Numbered from the stretch's first letter, positions 1-9,683 are shown. The stretch: 64,000 bases of DNA from Chryseobacterium sp. 52 (GCF_002754245.1 NZ_PEEX01000001.1:4010001-4074000), one strand, 5' to 3'. The notes: a model not told the origin generated them from the sequence alone. Program-made: numbers and translations.

Positions 1-1272
1 ATAGAAATTACCCACAACCCCGTTTTTATGATCATCCTTAATTGACAAGTTACTGTATTTCTTCTTTTTGCAGTATGCAACAATCTCATGTTTATGGGAA
101 TAACAGATCCTGTCAAGAAGTTTTTCTCCCTCTTCAAAATCATGTACAGTTTTCTTGGTCACTCGTTTCGAAAGTCTTGTGAAAAAACATACTTTAAATA
201 ACAGTTGGGCCATACCAATGAATTTTCTATCTTCAATAAAATCTTCTCCATATCGGGAAATCATAGTAATTAAAGCCATCTGATAATATTCATCATTAAA
301 TTCACATCCACTTAGCTTTTTAATTCTATTCAAAATGTCTGAACGATCTGAATTTAGCTTCTCCCCAATACGGTCCCAGATTACACAATAATATATCAGG
401 TAATGGATGGTATTCTCCCCTTTATACAAAAATTGTCTCACTTTATAGTTTGGAGCATCTACAGTAAGCTTACCTTTTGACAAACAGGCTTCAGCAAACT
501 GGTAATCTTTATCGGAAAGCATTTCTTCATAAGCAAATTCTTCCGGCAGCCTCAATTTCCATTCAGAATAATTATGTCTGGGAAATTCTCTGAAATTAAT
601 ACCTTGCCAATATCTGGATTTTAACAGCAGTTCAGACATATGGTTCAGTTTAGCCGAATCAAACTGATAATATTCTAAAGCTATAGCCTTTTCTATCTGC
701 TTCGATTTCTCCAAAGCCTGCAGGTGAAATGGTTTGATAATGTCGATTCCATCTAACCGCCTTCCCGATGTATTTAAAGTGGTGTAAAATTTAAATGCCT
801 GATCCTGAGACTCTGCAATAATATAGGTTACATTAATATCAGAAAAATCAATTTTAGAGTATGTCTCCATCAACTTCAAACTATCAATATGATCTTTAAG
901 AGAAGAAACATTCTTTTTAATATTATTTCTTGAAATCTCTGATTCTACACAAAAATTATCATTTAGCCCTACACTTTGTTCCTGCAGATGGGCCAAAATT
1001 AACAGGCTTGAAATTCTTTGTTGCCCGTCTATAATATCGTATGTTTTTCCCTCTTTATTTTTAACCAGAATGACCGTTCCCAGATAATACAGTGGGCATT
1101 TATTTTTGTTTTTTCGTGAATAATTTAACAAATCATTATATAGTTTGATGATCTGCTTTCCGGTCCATACATAGGGTCTTTGATAATCGGATATTTTCAA
1201 TTTAAATTGATTAAAGAAATCATCAACAGTTAAAGACCCCTGTTTTTCTATTTCAGCAAGGCTTTCTATCAT
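1..1272 (-). CDS. DUF262 (GmrSD-like) protein, 3' part beyond window
   Basis: An open frame of 424 codons runs from an ATG at 1272 to the left edge with no stop, so the C-terminus is missing. Visible DUF262 hallmarks are YQRPYVW near residue 33, LYYLGTVIL near 61, the signature IDGQQR near 80, and FYTTLNTSGRRLDG with a following DIIKPF near 155-170. DUF262 is the nucleotide-hydrolysing N-terminal half of GmrSD-type modification-dependent restriction enzymes and of several phage-defence proteins (established knowledge). The usual C-terminal DUF1524 HNH nuclease would lie left of the window and cannot be checked. Two earlier ATGs at 1275-1300 hit stops within a few codons, which supports this start. 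Defence function is inferred from the family only. Confidence 0.82.
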   Translation of the reverse strand, partial: MIESLAEIEKQGSLTVDDFFNQFKLKISDYQRPYVWTGKQIIKLYNDLLNYSRKNKNKCPLYYLGTVILVKNKEGKTYDIIDGQQRISSLLILAHLQEQSVGLNDNFCVESEISRNNIKKNVSSLKDHIDSLKLMETYSKIDFSDINVTYIIAESQDQAFKFYTTLNTSGRRLDGIDIIKPFHLQALEKSKQIEKAIALEYYQFDSAKLNHMSELLLKSRYWQGINFREFPRHNYSEWKLRLPEEFAYEEMLSDKDYQFAEACLSKGKLTVDAPNYKVRQFLYKGENTIHYLIYYCVIWDRIGEKLNSDRSDILNRIKKLSGCEFNDEYYQMALITMISRYGEDFIEDRKFIGMAQLLFKVCFFTRLSKRVTKKTVHDFEEGEKLLDRICYSHKHEIVAYCKKKKYSNLSIKDDHKNGVVGNFY

Positions 1273-1850
1273 ATTTTCATCTTGAGTTTTTCATTTAATA
1301 TTATGCAGACTCCTCAATATACAAAGAGGACTGAGAAGTCATAAAATATAATTTATATATCTCTATTAGAAAAATAAATCGTTTTAAAATAGTCTCATGC
1401 AGAAAATAGCAGTCTGATGCCTAAAGAAAGTTTGAAATAATTTATTTTCATAGAAGGTTACATAGTTTTGAGAACAATAATATTAAAAAAAATCTGATTG
1501 CACTTACGGGAAAACGTAATTTTTCAACAAAATCAGCTCTAATCCAACACAATAGAAGAATTCTCCCATAAAAAGTGGCTCTCCCCACTTCAATAAGCCC
1601 CCAGAAGGCCTTTCGAACAACCTCCATCCCCTTCATGAAGGGATTTCACCCCCCCTTAGGTAAGGGGGATGTAGATCCGGTTACATAACGGGCTCAAGGT
1701 ACTTGAAAAGGGGTTAATACCAGTTAACCAAGGGGATCGAACCCCTTGTACTAAGGGCTGAAGGGACTTTAGAAGAGGTTTACAGCTTGTCATTATCCAC
1801 AAAAAAACACGTCTTCACGTGCTTTAGTTTACTTTATTTTTCTCTATAAA
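1273..1850. other. Intergenic region, no supported gene
   Basis: Nothing protein-like was accepted here. A 62-codon frame (1448-1636, minus) has no homology that I recognise and overlaps the hairpin block, so it is left out. The right half (about 1625-1750) is markedly G/C-richer than its surroundings and carries several short inverted repeats, described separately. Confidence 0.6.
1629..1748. repeat. Cluster of four short perfect hairpins/palindromes
   Basis: Four perfect inverted repeats occur within 120 bases: CCCTTCATGAAGGG at 1629-1642; an 8-base stem CCCCCTTA/TAAGGGGG at 1651-1658 and 1661-1668 with a 2-base gap; GGTTAA/TTAACC at 1712-1717 and 1724-1729; and CAAGGGG/CCCCTTG at 1729-1735 and 1742-1748. 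The density suggests a small mobile or REP-like intergenic repeat, possibly several decayed units. It lies between two genes that both read leftward, so a structured RNA or termination role is also possible. No copy elsewhere in this window was noticed. Confidence 0.55.
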
Positions 1851-2360
1851 TTATTCAGACTGGTTAGTCGTACTGTCCGGAGACGGCTTCTGGACCACTG
1901 GTGTCTGAGGTGATGTTACAAAAAACTGTTTCATATCCTCATAAACTACATTGGTACCCGGTACATTCTCTTCTGAAAGAAATCTGATATTCCGGTAAAA
2001 GCTGATGGCATTGTGGTATTTATCGTGGTCCAGCAGTACTTTAGTGTCAGATAGCTGTTCGTTCAGTGAATTCAATCGTTGTAGCCTCAATTCTATTTGC
2101 TCTCTTGCTGCATAATCTCTGTCGAATTCAACTTTGTCCAGAAATGCAGGAACAAGTTCGGGATATTGTTCCATATAGCTTTTTGCTTTATTAACGAAAA
2201 GCTTGTTCTGCTCCACGATTCTTCCGTACTGCTGCCGCTGTTCAGGGGTGAGATTAATGGTTTTTCCTGAAAGCGCGGTATGTATTGCCTGAAGAGCCTG
2301 ATCAAGAGCGGTTAACTCATCGTTGGAAAAGCTTAAGCTGATTAAATTGTCTAGTGCCAT
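1851..2360 (-). CDS. Conserved hypothetical helical protein
   Basis: About 169 residues if translation starts at MALDNLISL (2360). A longer frame to 2477 exists, but its first 39 residues look like translated leader. The protein is rich in Leu, Gln, Glu and Lys, has no signal peptide or membrane segment, and reads as mostly alpha-helical up to a Pro/Ser-rich tail ending NQSE. I do not recognise the family. Short soluble proteins of this look are common in Chryseobacterium, so a lineage-specific cytosolic protein is the most that can be said. It stands 214 bases downstream of the siderophore-interacting protein gene and may be transcribed separately. Confidence 0.6.
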   Translation of the reverse strand: MALDNLISLSFSNDELTALDQALQAIHTALSGKTINLTPEQRQQYGRIVEQNKLFVNKAKSYMEQYPELVPAFLDKVEFDRDYAAREQIELRLQRLNSLNEQLSDTKVLLDHDKYHNAISFYRNIRFLSEENVPGTNVVYEDMKQFFVTSPQTPVVQKPSPDSTTNQSE

Positions 2361-2573
2361 AATGGGTGTGTTTTTAGGTGTTAATACACTCAAATACGGC
2401 AAGGATAAACCATTTAAAAATAAGCAATTATGAATTTTAAGAGGTCCGTTAATCAGATCAAAAGGGGAATTCTTCAAAAAGCTAGAGAATCTGATTAAAT
2501 TTAAAACAATACAGAATATTAAAAAAATTTTAATACAATCAAAGAAGTGTATTAATTACTTATAATACCTCAT

Positions 2574-3296
2574 CTACATCCCCCTCTTCCCTTCCATCCA
2601 ATATGCCTGCGACCTGATACACTTACCATCAATGCCTTTTGCTTTAAGGAATTTCCGGATTACGGACATGGTATTTCCGTTTCCTGTAAGGTAGAAAACG
2701 GCTTCATTATTGTAAACGGCTTGTTTTTCTTCTTTCAGAAAATCGTTTAACGCTTCTATGATGTTCTGTATATCATTTTTGGGAGCATAATAACCATAGA
2801 GCTCTAAGTCTTTCAATGTGGAAGACTCTTCCAGTTCGTGAAGGCAGACAAATGAACTGCCAATATCTTCGGCTGCTTCTTTGATGGACAGGGAGCTTCC
2901 GAGTGAAGTCTCATCACCTATTGAGAAATGGATTTCTGCGTTGGGATCAAAAAACCGTTTTCCTCTCGGCATTAAAATTTTTGTAGAATCTCCTGCTGAG
3001 AGTTGTTTTACAAAACTGCTTCCTGCAGAGTCGGCATCATGAAGATGAAATAAGACATCGAAAGTACCATTATTCCTGTTAAAATTAAAGGGTGAATAAT
3101 TACGGTAATCTTTTTCATTAACTCTTATTCCGATGGCATAAGCAGGTTCAAAATGAACATCTTCCAAATCAGAAGCAAAGCGGATGAGACGAAGTTCTGC
3201 TGAAACAGATTCTGTATGGATAACGGTGCATTCTTTGAATTTTGAGGACATGACATTTTCTAACGTGTCATTGATCCATTTGGGTAAACTTGGCAT
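2574..3296 (-). CDS. Siderophore-interacting protein (FAD-binding ferric reductase)
   Basis: 240 residues, close to the usual 240-280 of this ferredoxin-reductase-like family, which reduces ferric siderophores in the cytosol to release iron. The FAD-binding motif RNYSPF is at 65-70. The NAD(P)H-side region has the acidic GDETS near 127, and the C-terminus ends in AYWMEGKRGM, matching the aromatic-Trp-Gly-Arg tail of SIP proteins. No signal peptide is present, as expected. An AraC regulator lies 88 bases upstream on the same strand, a common pairing that suggests iron- or siderophore-responsive control. The motif match is good, but the substrate is not known. Confidence 0.8.
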   Translation of the reverse strand: MPSLPKWINDTLENVMSSKFKECTVIHTESVSAELRLIRFASDLEDVHFEPAYAIGIRVNEKDYRNYSPFNFNRNNGTFDVLFHLHDADSAGSSFVKQLSAGDSTKILMPRGKRFFDPNAEIHFSIGDETSLGSSLSIKEAAEDIGSSFVCLHELEESSTLKDLELYGYYAPKNDIQNIIEALNDFLKEEKQAVYNNEAVFYLTGNGNTMSVIRKFLKAKGIDGKCIRSQAYWMEGKRGM

Positions 3297-3384
3297 AAAT
3301 GATTTTAATGCAAAGGAAGCTTCAAAATGAAAGCAGAACGATAGCCGTTACAGGGAATTAATTGGACAATTCGCGGTTCACGAT

Positions 3385-4251
3385 TTACTTTTGAGTTTTA
3401 TACCTGAATTCTGATGGTGGATAGCCTTCCACTTTAGAAAATAAACGGGAAAAATACGCATGGTCGCTATAGCCCAGTTCGTAGCTGATTTCTTTTACTG
3501 TAAGTTGTGTGAAAGACAAGAGTCTCTTCGCCTCTATTAAAATTTCCTGATGAATCCAGTATTGTGCAGATTTTCCTGTCACTTCCCGGATAACATCTGT
3601 AAGATACCCTCGTGAAATATTTAAAGCCTCTGCATAAGCTGATGGACTTTTAATGGTTTTAAATTCTTTCCTGACTAATACCCTGAATTGTCTGGTCAAC
3701 TGAACAGCACGGCTTTCACTGGATATTTCCGGGCTGTTTTCACCTAAAAAAATAAGAGCATACAAACCTGTAAAAGCATTTACCAAAGACTGAATAACCA
3801 GAAATCCTTCTTTGGTCGCCATCATTTCTTCAGTATAGGATATCTGAAGCATTTCTGCACATGCATTGAGCTTTTTAATCCAGTTTTCATCAATGGTGAC
3901 AGGCTGTATATCCACCAATGACTCTTCAAAAACAGTTCTTACGGTATCAGGCAGCAGATCTGCTTTAACTGCAACAAACCATCCATTGACATCTTCCATC
4001 AAAATACCTTCATGCACTTGCCCAGGAAGGAGAAAAAAAACAGCACTGTCCCTTGCTTCTATTGTTTTAAAGTCGACCATCATCTTGGCACGGCCGCTTT
4101 CTAAAAATGTAAAAATATAATGACTGTCACGGTGAATGCCTTTATCAAAAAGGTTATCTTCGATACTGATCGTCTTTTTTTCAATTCTTTCAATCAGAAT
4201 GCCATGCTTTGTAATACTGGTAAGGTCGTAGGTAGGAATGGTCTGCTTCAT
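3385..4251 (-). CDS. AraC family transcriptional regulator
   Basis: 288 residues with a cupin-like N-terminal sensor region (the HYIFTFLESG and FFLLPGQVHEG strands are typical). The C-terminal double helix-turn-helix contains NISRGYLTDVIREVTG and the AraC signature around ISYELGYSDHAYFSRLF near 260-276. It sits between a LysE-type exporter gene (64 bases upstream) and the siderophore-interacting protein gene (downstream), all on one strand. It may control the ferric reductase, itself or the exporter. The effector molecule cannot be deduced. Confidence 0.88.
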   Translation of the reverse strand: MKQTIPTYDLTSITKHGILIERIEKKTISIEDNLFDKGIHRDSHYIFTFLESGRAKMMVDFKTIEARDSAVFFLLPGQVHEGILMEDVNGWFVAVKADLLPDTVRTVFEESLVDIQPVTIDENWIKKLNACAEMLQISYTEEMMATKEGFLVIQSLVNAFTGLYALIFLGENSPEISSESRAVQLTRQFRVLVRKEFKTIKSPSAYAEALNISRGYLTDVIREVTGKSAQYWIHQEILIEAKRLLSFTQLTVKEISYELGYSDHAYFSRLFSKVEGYPPSEFRYKTQK

Positions 4252-4315
4252 GTTTCGAAATCTGTTTTGTGAAAAAAACGTCTTTTAATGCTCTTTATTA
4301 CACTCTAGTCTTAGC

Positions 4316-4951
4316 TTACTTAGCTTTTGAAAGTGCCATTTTCACAGCTAAAAAAGTCAATACACTTGCCATAAACCACTTTTGTATCTTCACCCAAGAA
4401 GGATTCCCTGCAAAAAATGCAGCTACTCTTGCTGCGGTGAGTACAATGATAAAATTAACACTGAAGCTTATAAAAGTCTGTACCACTCCCAGTTCCAGAC
4501 TCTGTGTAAAAACAGACCCATATTCGGGTTTAATGAACTGAGGAAAGAAAGAGAGGTAAAATACGGCAACTTTCGGATTCAGTACATTTGTCAGGAAACC
4601 CACAGTGAAAAGCTTTTTAGGGCTGTCATGCGAACCGCTTTTATCAACTTCAAATATATTTTTGCTGTCAGGTTTAATTGCCTGATAAGCTAAATATAAA
4701 AGATAAACTGTTCCAAGTGTCTTCAGAACGGTATAAGCCAATGGAACTGCAAGCAATACGGCTGTGAGCCCAAAAGATACCATGACGATATGAAACAGAA
4801 AACCACATACGACGCCAGCCAGTGAAATCAATCCTGATCTTTTCCCCTGTGTTATAGATTTTGAAATCAAATAGACCATGTTTGGACCCGGACTTATCAC
4901 CAAAATAAGTGCAGCCAGAACAAAAAATAACAGTTCGTGAAGTGGAATCAT
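4316..4951 (-). CDS. LysE/RhtB family amino-acid exporter
   Basis: 211 residues with about six hydrophobic segments. The N-terminal family signature ISPGPNMVYLISKSI is at about residues 20-34 and a Gly-rich second segment (GVVCGFL) follows. These proteins export amino acids or small metabolites across the inner membrane. The length equals the family norm. It is the first gene of the short leftward run that continues into the AraC regulator. The substrate is unknown; homoserine, lysine and threonine exporters share this fold. Confidence 0.87.
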   Translation of the reverse strand: MIPLHELLFFVLAALILVISPGPNMVYLISKSITQGKRSGLISLAGVVCGFLFHIVMVSFGLTAVLLAVPLAYTVLKTLGTVYLLYLAYQAIKPDSKNIFEVDKSGSHDSPKKLFTVGFLTNVLNPKVAVFYLSFFPQFIKPEYGSVFTQSLELGVVQTFISFSVNFIIVLTAARVAAFFAGNPSWVKIQKWFMASVLTFLAVKMALSKAK

Positions 4952-5818
4952 CTTTTACTCAATCTTTTATTTATAGTGGAATACTGCCGGAGAAATTCTG
5001 CCCCGTATCAGGAAATATTTCAACAAATATAAATCATTTCCCGGTTATTTCTATGGGTACTCCGGATCAGGACTTTATCATTTCTTCATCATCAATAGAA
5101 TTTAATATCCTTCAACAAAGATTAAAAAGAATCGTAGTTGCTATTTTCTGGACATTAAAAGGTTCCGGTTTATAAACATTAACCTTACAGTAACCCAATC
5201 AACTGATTTTAAATTCATTAAAAAAATAAGACTTAGGCATTAAAATCCGTTCATCCATATAAGTCTGAACATTAAATGACTATTTTCAGAATAGCTTTGT
5301 GCCCTTGAATTGTTTTATGAATGCTGAAAAAAGAGAGTCTTCTTCTTTACAGGAGCCGAGGTATCGAAGTTGTTATCAAAAGATAACAATTAATTATCAG
5401 ACTGATAAATGTATTTTGTTATTTTTGTATTCCCGGAAAAGGGAGTTTTTTACTTTTTTCAGGATAACCCTACCAAACTATGAACCAGATAACCGGATGC
5501 AGCCTACCCAACACAGAGACAAAAGGGATTTATACAATCTCAGAAACATCTTACCATTTCTCCAAAATTTTCACTCTACCAATGCCTGTTTCAGCGCTTG
5601 AAGAAGAAAATATTTCGTCTTTATACACCTGATACCACATTTTTTTTACAGGAACAGTAATATCGGTTGTTTTTTTACGTTTGACAGATAAACTACAACC
5701 ATTTGATCTAACATTAAAGTTTCATCCTTCTAATTTTCTGTTCCGGCTCACCCGCTTCACATCAACCCAATTAAACCTACTATTTGATAGATTTTTACTA
5801 CATTAAAATTTAAACTCA
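4952..5818. other. 867-base intergenic region
   Basis: The region separates the leftward LysE gene from the rightward TonB receptor gene, so it must carry at least the start signals of both. Two short plus-strand frames (4909-5175 and 5299-5601) have no recognisable protein features and are not accepted. The 60 bases before 5819 are A/T-rich and contain TATTTG near 5780, a weak -7-like sequence. I see no RNA gene or mobile element. Confidence 0.5.
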
Positions 5819-8149
5819 ATGCAAAAATTGTTTTTTAAAGCTGCTGCCACGGCCGCTGTACTCTGTTTCAGCTCTATGGCTCTGGCACAGCAAAAATACT
5901 CAGTAAGCGGTACCGTGAAAGATCACAAGAATGGCGAGCTGCTGATCGGGGTTACTGTAAAGGTAAGCGAAGATCCGTCGATTTCTGTGATGGCCAACGA
6001 ATATGGCTTTTACTCGCTGTCGCTTCCTGAGGGAAACTATACACTGATTGTTTCTTATCCGGGCTACAGGGATTTTGAGCAGGCGATTAAAGTGGAACAG
6101 AACACAAAAATGGATCTGCCGCTTAATCAGGAGGACAACAAAGTAGGAAAAATCGATGAAGTGGTAATCTCAGGAATCAAAAAGGATAAAAACCTTACCA
6201 CAGCTCAGATGGGAACTGAGACTTTAAGCATCAAGAATATAGAAAAGCTTCCTGTTTTATTCGGGGAGAAGGATGTCATGAAAACAATACAGCTTCTACC
6301 GGGAATCAAAAGCAACGGTGAAGGAAGCAGCGGATTCAGTGTGCGTGGCGGTGCTACGGACCAGAACCTTATCTTATTGGATGAAGCACCTGTTTACAAT
6401 GCCTCTCACCTGCTGGGATTCTTCAGTACCTTCAACAGTGATGCCCTGAAAGATGCCAGTATTATCAAAGGAAACAGCCCTGCCCAATACGGAGGACGTC
6501 TTTCTTCTGTAATGGATGTTAAGATGAAGGACGGAAATAACAAGGATTATAATGTGAATGGAGGAATAGGCCTGATCAGCAGCCGACTGAGTGTGGAAGG
6601 ACCTATTCAGAAGGAAAAATCATCGTTCATTGTTTCAGGAAGAAGAACGTATGCGGATCTGTTTCTGAAGTCATCCGATGACTATAAGGACAGTAAACTG
6701 TATTTCTATGACCTTAATTTAAAAGCGAATTATCAGATCAATGATAACAACCGTCTTTATTTGTCGGGATATTTCGGAAGAGATGTTTTGGGACTGGGAG
6801 ATACTTTCTCTACAGACTGGGGAAATACAACAGCTACACTCCGCTGGAACAGTATTATCAACAGTAAGTTGTTTTCCAATACTTCATTAATATACAGCAA
6901 TTATAATTATAAGATCAGCTTAAAAAGCAATGACAATACTTTTGGTTTAGATTCGCAGATTGAGGATTTTAATCTTAAGCAGGATTTTACCTGGTTTGCA
7001 GGAAATAAGCATTCTGTACGTTTCGGACTGCAGTCTATTTACCACACAATTACTCCGAGCAGTGCTTCAGGTACGAGCGTAAGCAGTTTCCCCCGAAATC
7101 CAAGAAAGTCATGGGAAAATGCAGTATACATCAATGATGATTTTAAAGCAAATGACAAGCTGACTGTAAATTACGGTTTAAGGCTTTCTACATTCAGTGT
7201 ACTGGGTGGCGATACCTTTAATACCTATGAAAATGGTGTCATTACAGACAGCAGGTTTTTAGAAAAGGGCAAGTTCGGAAAAACCTATTTCAATCTTGAA
7301 CCAAGAGTTACTGCCAATTACCGCATCAATGAGGTGAGCAGCATCAAAGCAGGATATTCCCGTAACACCCAGAATCTGCACCTTCTGAGCAACAGCAGCA
7401 GCGGAAATCCTACAGACCAGTGGATCGGGAGCAGCTACAGCGTAAAACCGGAAATAGCAGACCAGATCAGTGCAGGATACAGCAGAAATTTCAATAACAA
7501 TAATTATGAATTGAATGCTGAGATCTATTACAAGTCTATGAAGAATCAGATCGACTTTAAAAATGGTGCGCAGATTACTTTTGATACGGCAGCTGATGTA
7601 GAAAGTGAATTGCTGTACGGTAAAGGCAGAGCTTACGGACTGGAACTTATCGCGAAAAAGAAAAGCGGAAGACTAACGGGATGGATCTCTTATACTTTGT
7701 CTAAAACTGAACGAAAAATAGACGGCATCAACGATAATGAATGGTATAATGCCAGAATGGACAAAACGCATGATCTTTCTATTGTGGCTACCTATGAACT
7801 GACCAAAAAATGGTCTTTATCAGGATTGTTCCTTTACAGCACCGGAAACGCAGTTACTTTTCCAACGGCAAAGTATGAGCTGAACGGTCAGACCATATTT
7901 CAGTACAGCAGCAGGAATGCAGACCGTATGCCTGCTTACCACAGAATGGACCTGAGCGCTACTTATGAACCAGAATCTACAAAACGTTTCAAAGGCTCAT
8001 GGTCATTTGGTATTTATAATATCTACGGCCGTGAAAATGCTTACACCATCAGGTTTGAAGACAATCCGAATAACCCGGGAACTACCCGCGCTATGCAGAC
8101 TTCATTATTCCGTTGGGTACCTAACATCACTTATAATTTCAAATTTTAG
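5819..8149 (+). CDS. TonB-dependent outer-membrane receptor with carboxypeptidase-regulatory-like N-domain
   Basis: 776 residues. A signal peptide ends at SSMALAQQ. A CarboxypepD_reg-like beta-sandwich follows (about 27-105, VSGTVKD to DLPLNQ), then the plug domain beginning near VVISGIK and containing FSVRGGATDQNLILLDEAPVY, then a 22-strand-type barrel ending in the aromatic YNFKF terminus. The protein belongs to a Bacteroidota subgroup paired with a DUF4249 lipoprotein, whose gene starts 3 bases after this stop. Such pairs import unknown substrates in a TonB-energised manner and differ from SusCD in lacking a SusD. The TonB box is not clear. Confidence 0.9.
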   Translation: MQKLFFKAAATAAVLCFSSMALAQQKYSVSGTVKDHKNGELLIGVTVKVSEDPSISVMANEYGFYSLSLPEGNYTLIVSYPGYRDFEQAIKVEQNTKMDLPLNQEDNKVGKIDEVVISGIKKDKNLTTAQMGTETLSIKNIEKLPVLFGEKDVMKTIQLLPGIKSNGEGSSGFSVRGGATDQNLILLDEAPVYNASHLLGFFSTFNSDALKDASIIKGNSPAQYGGRLSSVMDVKMKDGNNKDYNVNGGIGLISSRLSVEGPIQKEKSSFIVSGRRTYADLFLKSSDDYKDSKLYFYDLNLKANYQINDNNRLYLSGYFGRDVLGLGDTFSTDWGNTTATLRWNSIINSKLFSNTSLIYSNYNYKISLKSNDNTFGLDSQIEDFNLKQDFTWFAGNKHSVRFGLQSIYHTITPSSASGTSVSSFPRNPRKSWENAVYINDDFKANDKLTVNYGLRLSTFSVLGGDTFNTYENGVITDSRFLEKGKFGKTYFNLEPRVTANYRINEVSSIKAGYSRNTQNLHLLSNSSSGNPTDQWIGSSYSVKPEIADQISAGYSRNFNNNNYELNAEIYYKSMKNQIDFKNGAQITFDTAADVESELLYGKGRAYGLELIAKKKSGRLTGWISYTLSKTERKIDGINDNEWYNARMDKTHDLSIVATYELTKKWSLSGLFLYSTGNAVTFPTAKYELNGQTIFQYSSRNADRMPAYHRMDLSATYEPESTKRFKGSWSFGIYNIYGRENAYTIRFEDNPNNPGTTRAMQTSLFRWVPNITYNFKF

Positions 8150-8152
8150 ATC

Positions 8153-8971
8153 ATGAAGAATATTATTTTTATCATATTATCGCTGTTTATAGTAACCTCT
8201 TGTGAAAAAGAGATCGATCTTGATCTTGATGATAAGAGCGGTAACATCGTCATAGAGGGTAATGTAACGAACCAGCCGGGACCTTACTATGTAAGAATCA
8301 CGAAATCCGTAGCCTTTACACAAGCCAATCAATATCCTGCTGTTACAGGTGCTCAGGTTGTTATTAGTGACAATACGGGACAGACTGAAACCTTACAGTA
8401 TGTTGGTGACGGAAAGTATAGAACCACTGCTTTTACCGGGGTAACAGGGCGTACCTACACACTGAAAATACAGGCAGAAGGAAAGCAGTACACTGCGCAG
8501 AGCAGTATGCCTGAGGTGGTTCCTTTTGATGGTCTTACCCAGGATTCTTTTACATTCGGGAGCGACACTACATATACTCTTTTACCGGTTTTCACAGATC
8601 CCCCGGCATTAGGAAACCGTTATCTTTTCAACTTCACGGTTAATGATATTCCTAAAAAGACTTTTGAGGTATTTTCAGATAATATCAACAACGGATTGGT
8701 CAATCAGAGACCTTTATTTCTTCCGAATGAAGATACAGATGATGATCCTACTGATCATAAGGTGGCTCCCGGAGATATTATTTATGTAGAAATGCAGTCC
8801 ATCGACAATACTGTATTTACTTATTATTCTGCACTTCTGCAGATTTCAGGAGACGGCGGCGGACCTGATGCAGGCGTTACACCTTCCAACCCTCCAAGCA
8901 ATATCAACAATGGTGCTTTAGGTTATTTCTCGGCTCATACAACGCAGAGAAAAAGCATTGTGATTCAATAG
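8153..8971 (+). CDS. DUF4249 outer-membrane lipoprotein
   Basis: 272 residues. A lipoprotein signal ends in FIVTSC, with Cys17 as lipidation site, followed by acidic residues. The beta-rich body starts with IVIEGNVTNQPGPYYVRI, characteristic of DUF4249, and continues with a Gly/Thr-rich Ig-like portion. It directly follows the TonB receptor gene and precedes a strong terminator, so the two form a two-gene operon. In such pairs the lipoprotein is presumed to act as the extracellular lid or substrate-capture partner. This is an inference by analogy with SusD; the substrate is unknown. Confidence 0.85.
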   Translation: MKNIIFIILSLFIVTSCEKEIDLDLDDKSGNIVIEGNVTNQPGPYYVRITKSVAFTQANQYPAVTGAQVVISDNTGQTETLQYVGDGKYRTTAFTGVTGRTYTLKIQAEGKQYTAQSSMPEVVPFDGLTQDSFTFGSDTTYTLLPVFTDPPALGNRYLFNFTVNDIPKKTFEVFSDNINNGLVNQRPLFLPNEDTDDDPTDHKVAPGDIIYVEMQSIDNTVFTYYSALLQISGDGGGPDAGVTPSNPPSNINNGALGYFSAHTTQRKSIVIQ

Positions 8972-8996
8972 ATTAATAAATAAAGATTAAATAAAT

Positions 8997-9032
8997 AAGG
9001 GCTGTTCCGGGGATTTCGGAACAGCCCTTTTT
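8997..9032 (+). terminator. Intrinsic terminator after the TonB/DUF4249 operon
   Basis: A 13-base perfect stem (AAGGGCTGTTCCG at 8997-9009 with its complement at 9017-9029) and a 7-base loop are followed by T residues. It starts 26 bases after the stop of the DUF4249 gene. Confidence 0.93.
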
Positions 9033-9246
9033 AGCTGAAGGAAAAAAAGAGATTGGCAAAACCGCTGGCTGAACCTATAAATAAATACTCGCTTCTCAAG
9101 AATTTCTTGTGATATCAGACATCAGAATCAAACCTGGCGTTAAAAAACAAGCATGCTGTTTTCTCCAAAACTTCGCACATGATCCTTTTTCTGGTGAATG
9201 CTATTTTTTTATCATCTGCTGACACCCTGTTGTCACTACCCTGCCC

Positions 9247-9254
9247 TACATTTG
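9247..9254 (+). promoter_or_regulatory. Candidate -7 box (TACATTTG)
   Basis: The sequence matches the Bacteroidota consensus TAnnTTTG and lies 33 bases before the VOC gene start. A TTG at 9230-9232 is closer than the usual -33 spacing (14 bases between elements), so only the -7 element is proposed. Confidence 0.5.
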
Positions 9255-9287
9255 TTTATAATTATTCCAATATAAATTTTAAACAGT

Positions 9288-9683
9288 ATGAAACTAACCT
9301 CATTAAGAATTATTGCTAAAGACATCCAACAATCGGTTTCGTTTTATGAAAAAGTAACAGGATCAGCAGCACAATGGTATACGGAAGATTTTGCAGAACT
9401 CTCTACCAGTACCATCACTCTAGCCATAGGAAGCACCCGTACCATGAAACTATTTGGTGAAGATTTTACAGAATCCGCAGGCAGTAAAAACACAATTACA
9501 GAGTTTCTTGTGACCAATGTAGATGATGAATATAAAAGGATTAAAGACCTGACAGACGATATTGTTCAGGAGCCCACTACCATGCCCTGGGGAAACCGGT
9601 CGCTTTTATTTTGTGATCCGGATGGGAATTTAATTAACTTTTTCACTCCGGTAAGTCCGGAAGCGATTAAGAAGTTCAGCTAA
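9288..9683 (+). CDS. VOC family (glyoxalase/bleomycin-resistance fold) protein
   Basis: 131 residues, the usual length of a single VOC protein built from two beta-alpha-beta-beta-beta units. It opens with LTSLRIIAKDIQQSVSFYEKV. The second half has EFLVTNVDDEYKRIKD and the typical closing FCDPDGNLINFFTPV. VOC proteins bind a divalent metal and catalyse diverse lyase, isomerase or dioxygenase reactions, or simply sequester compounds. The exact role is not predictable. It is a monocistronic unit with its own candidate promoter and terminator. Confidence 0.85.
   Translation: MKLTSLRIIAKDIQQSVSFYEKVTGSAAQWYTEDFAELSTSTITLAIGSTRTMKLFGEDFTESAGSKNTITEFLVTNVDDEYKRIKDLTDDIVQEPTTMPWGNRSLLFCDPDGNLINFFTPVSPEAIKKFS

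Noticed and set aside
1448..1636. 62-codon minus-strand frame as a gene
   Set aside because: No protein family features, overlaps the hairpin block, and the sequence is low in typical codon bias.
2361..2477. N-terminal extension of the 1851-2360 protein
   Set aside because: The extension reads as untranslated leader; the start at 2360 gives a compact soluble protein.
5299..5601. 100-codon plus-strand frame in the 4952-5818 spacer
   Set aside because: Composition is random-looking (Cys/Arg/Tyr scatter), with no domain, signal or neighbour support.
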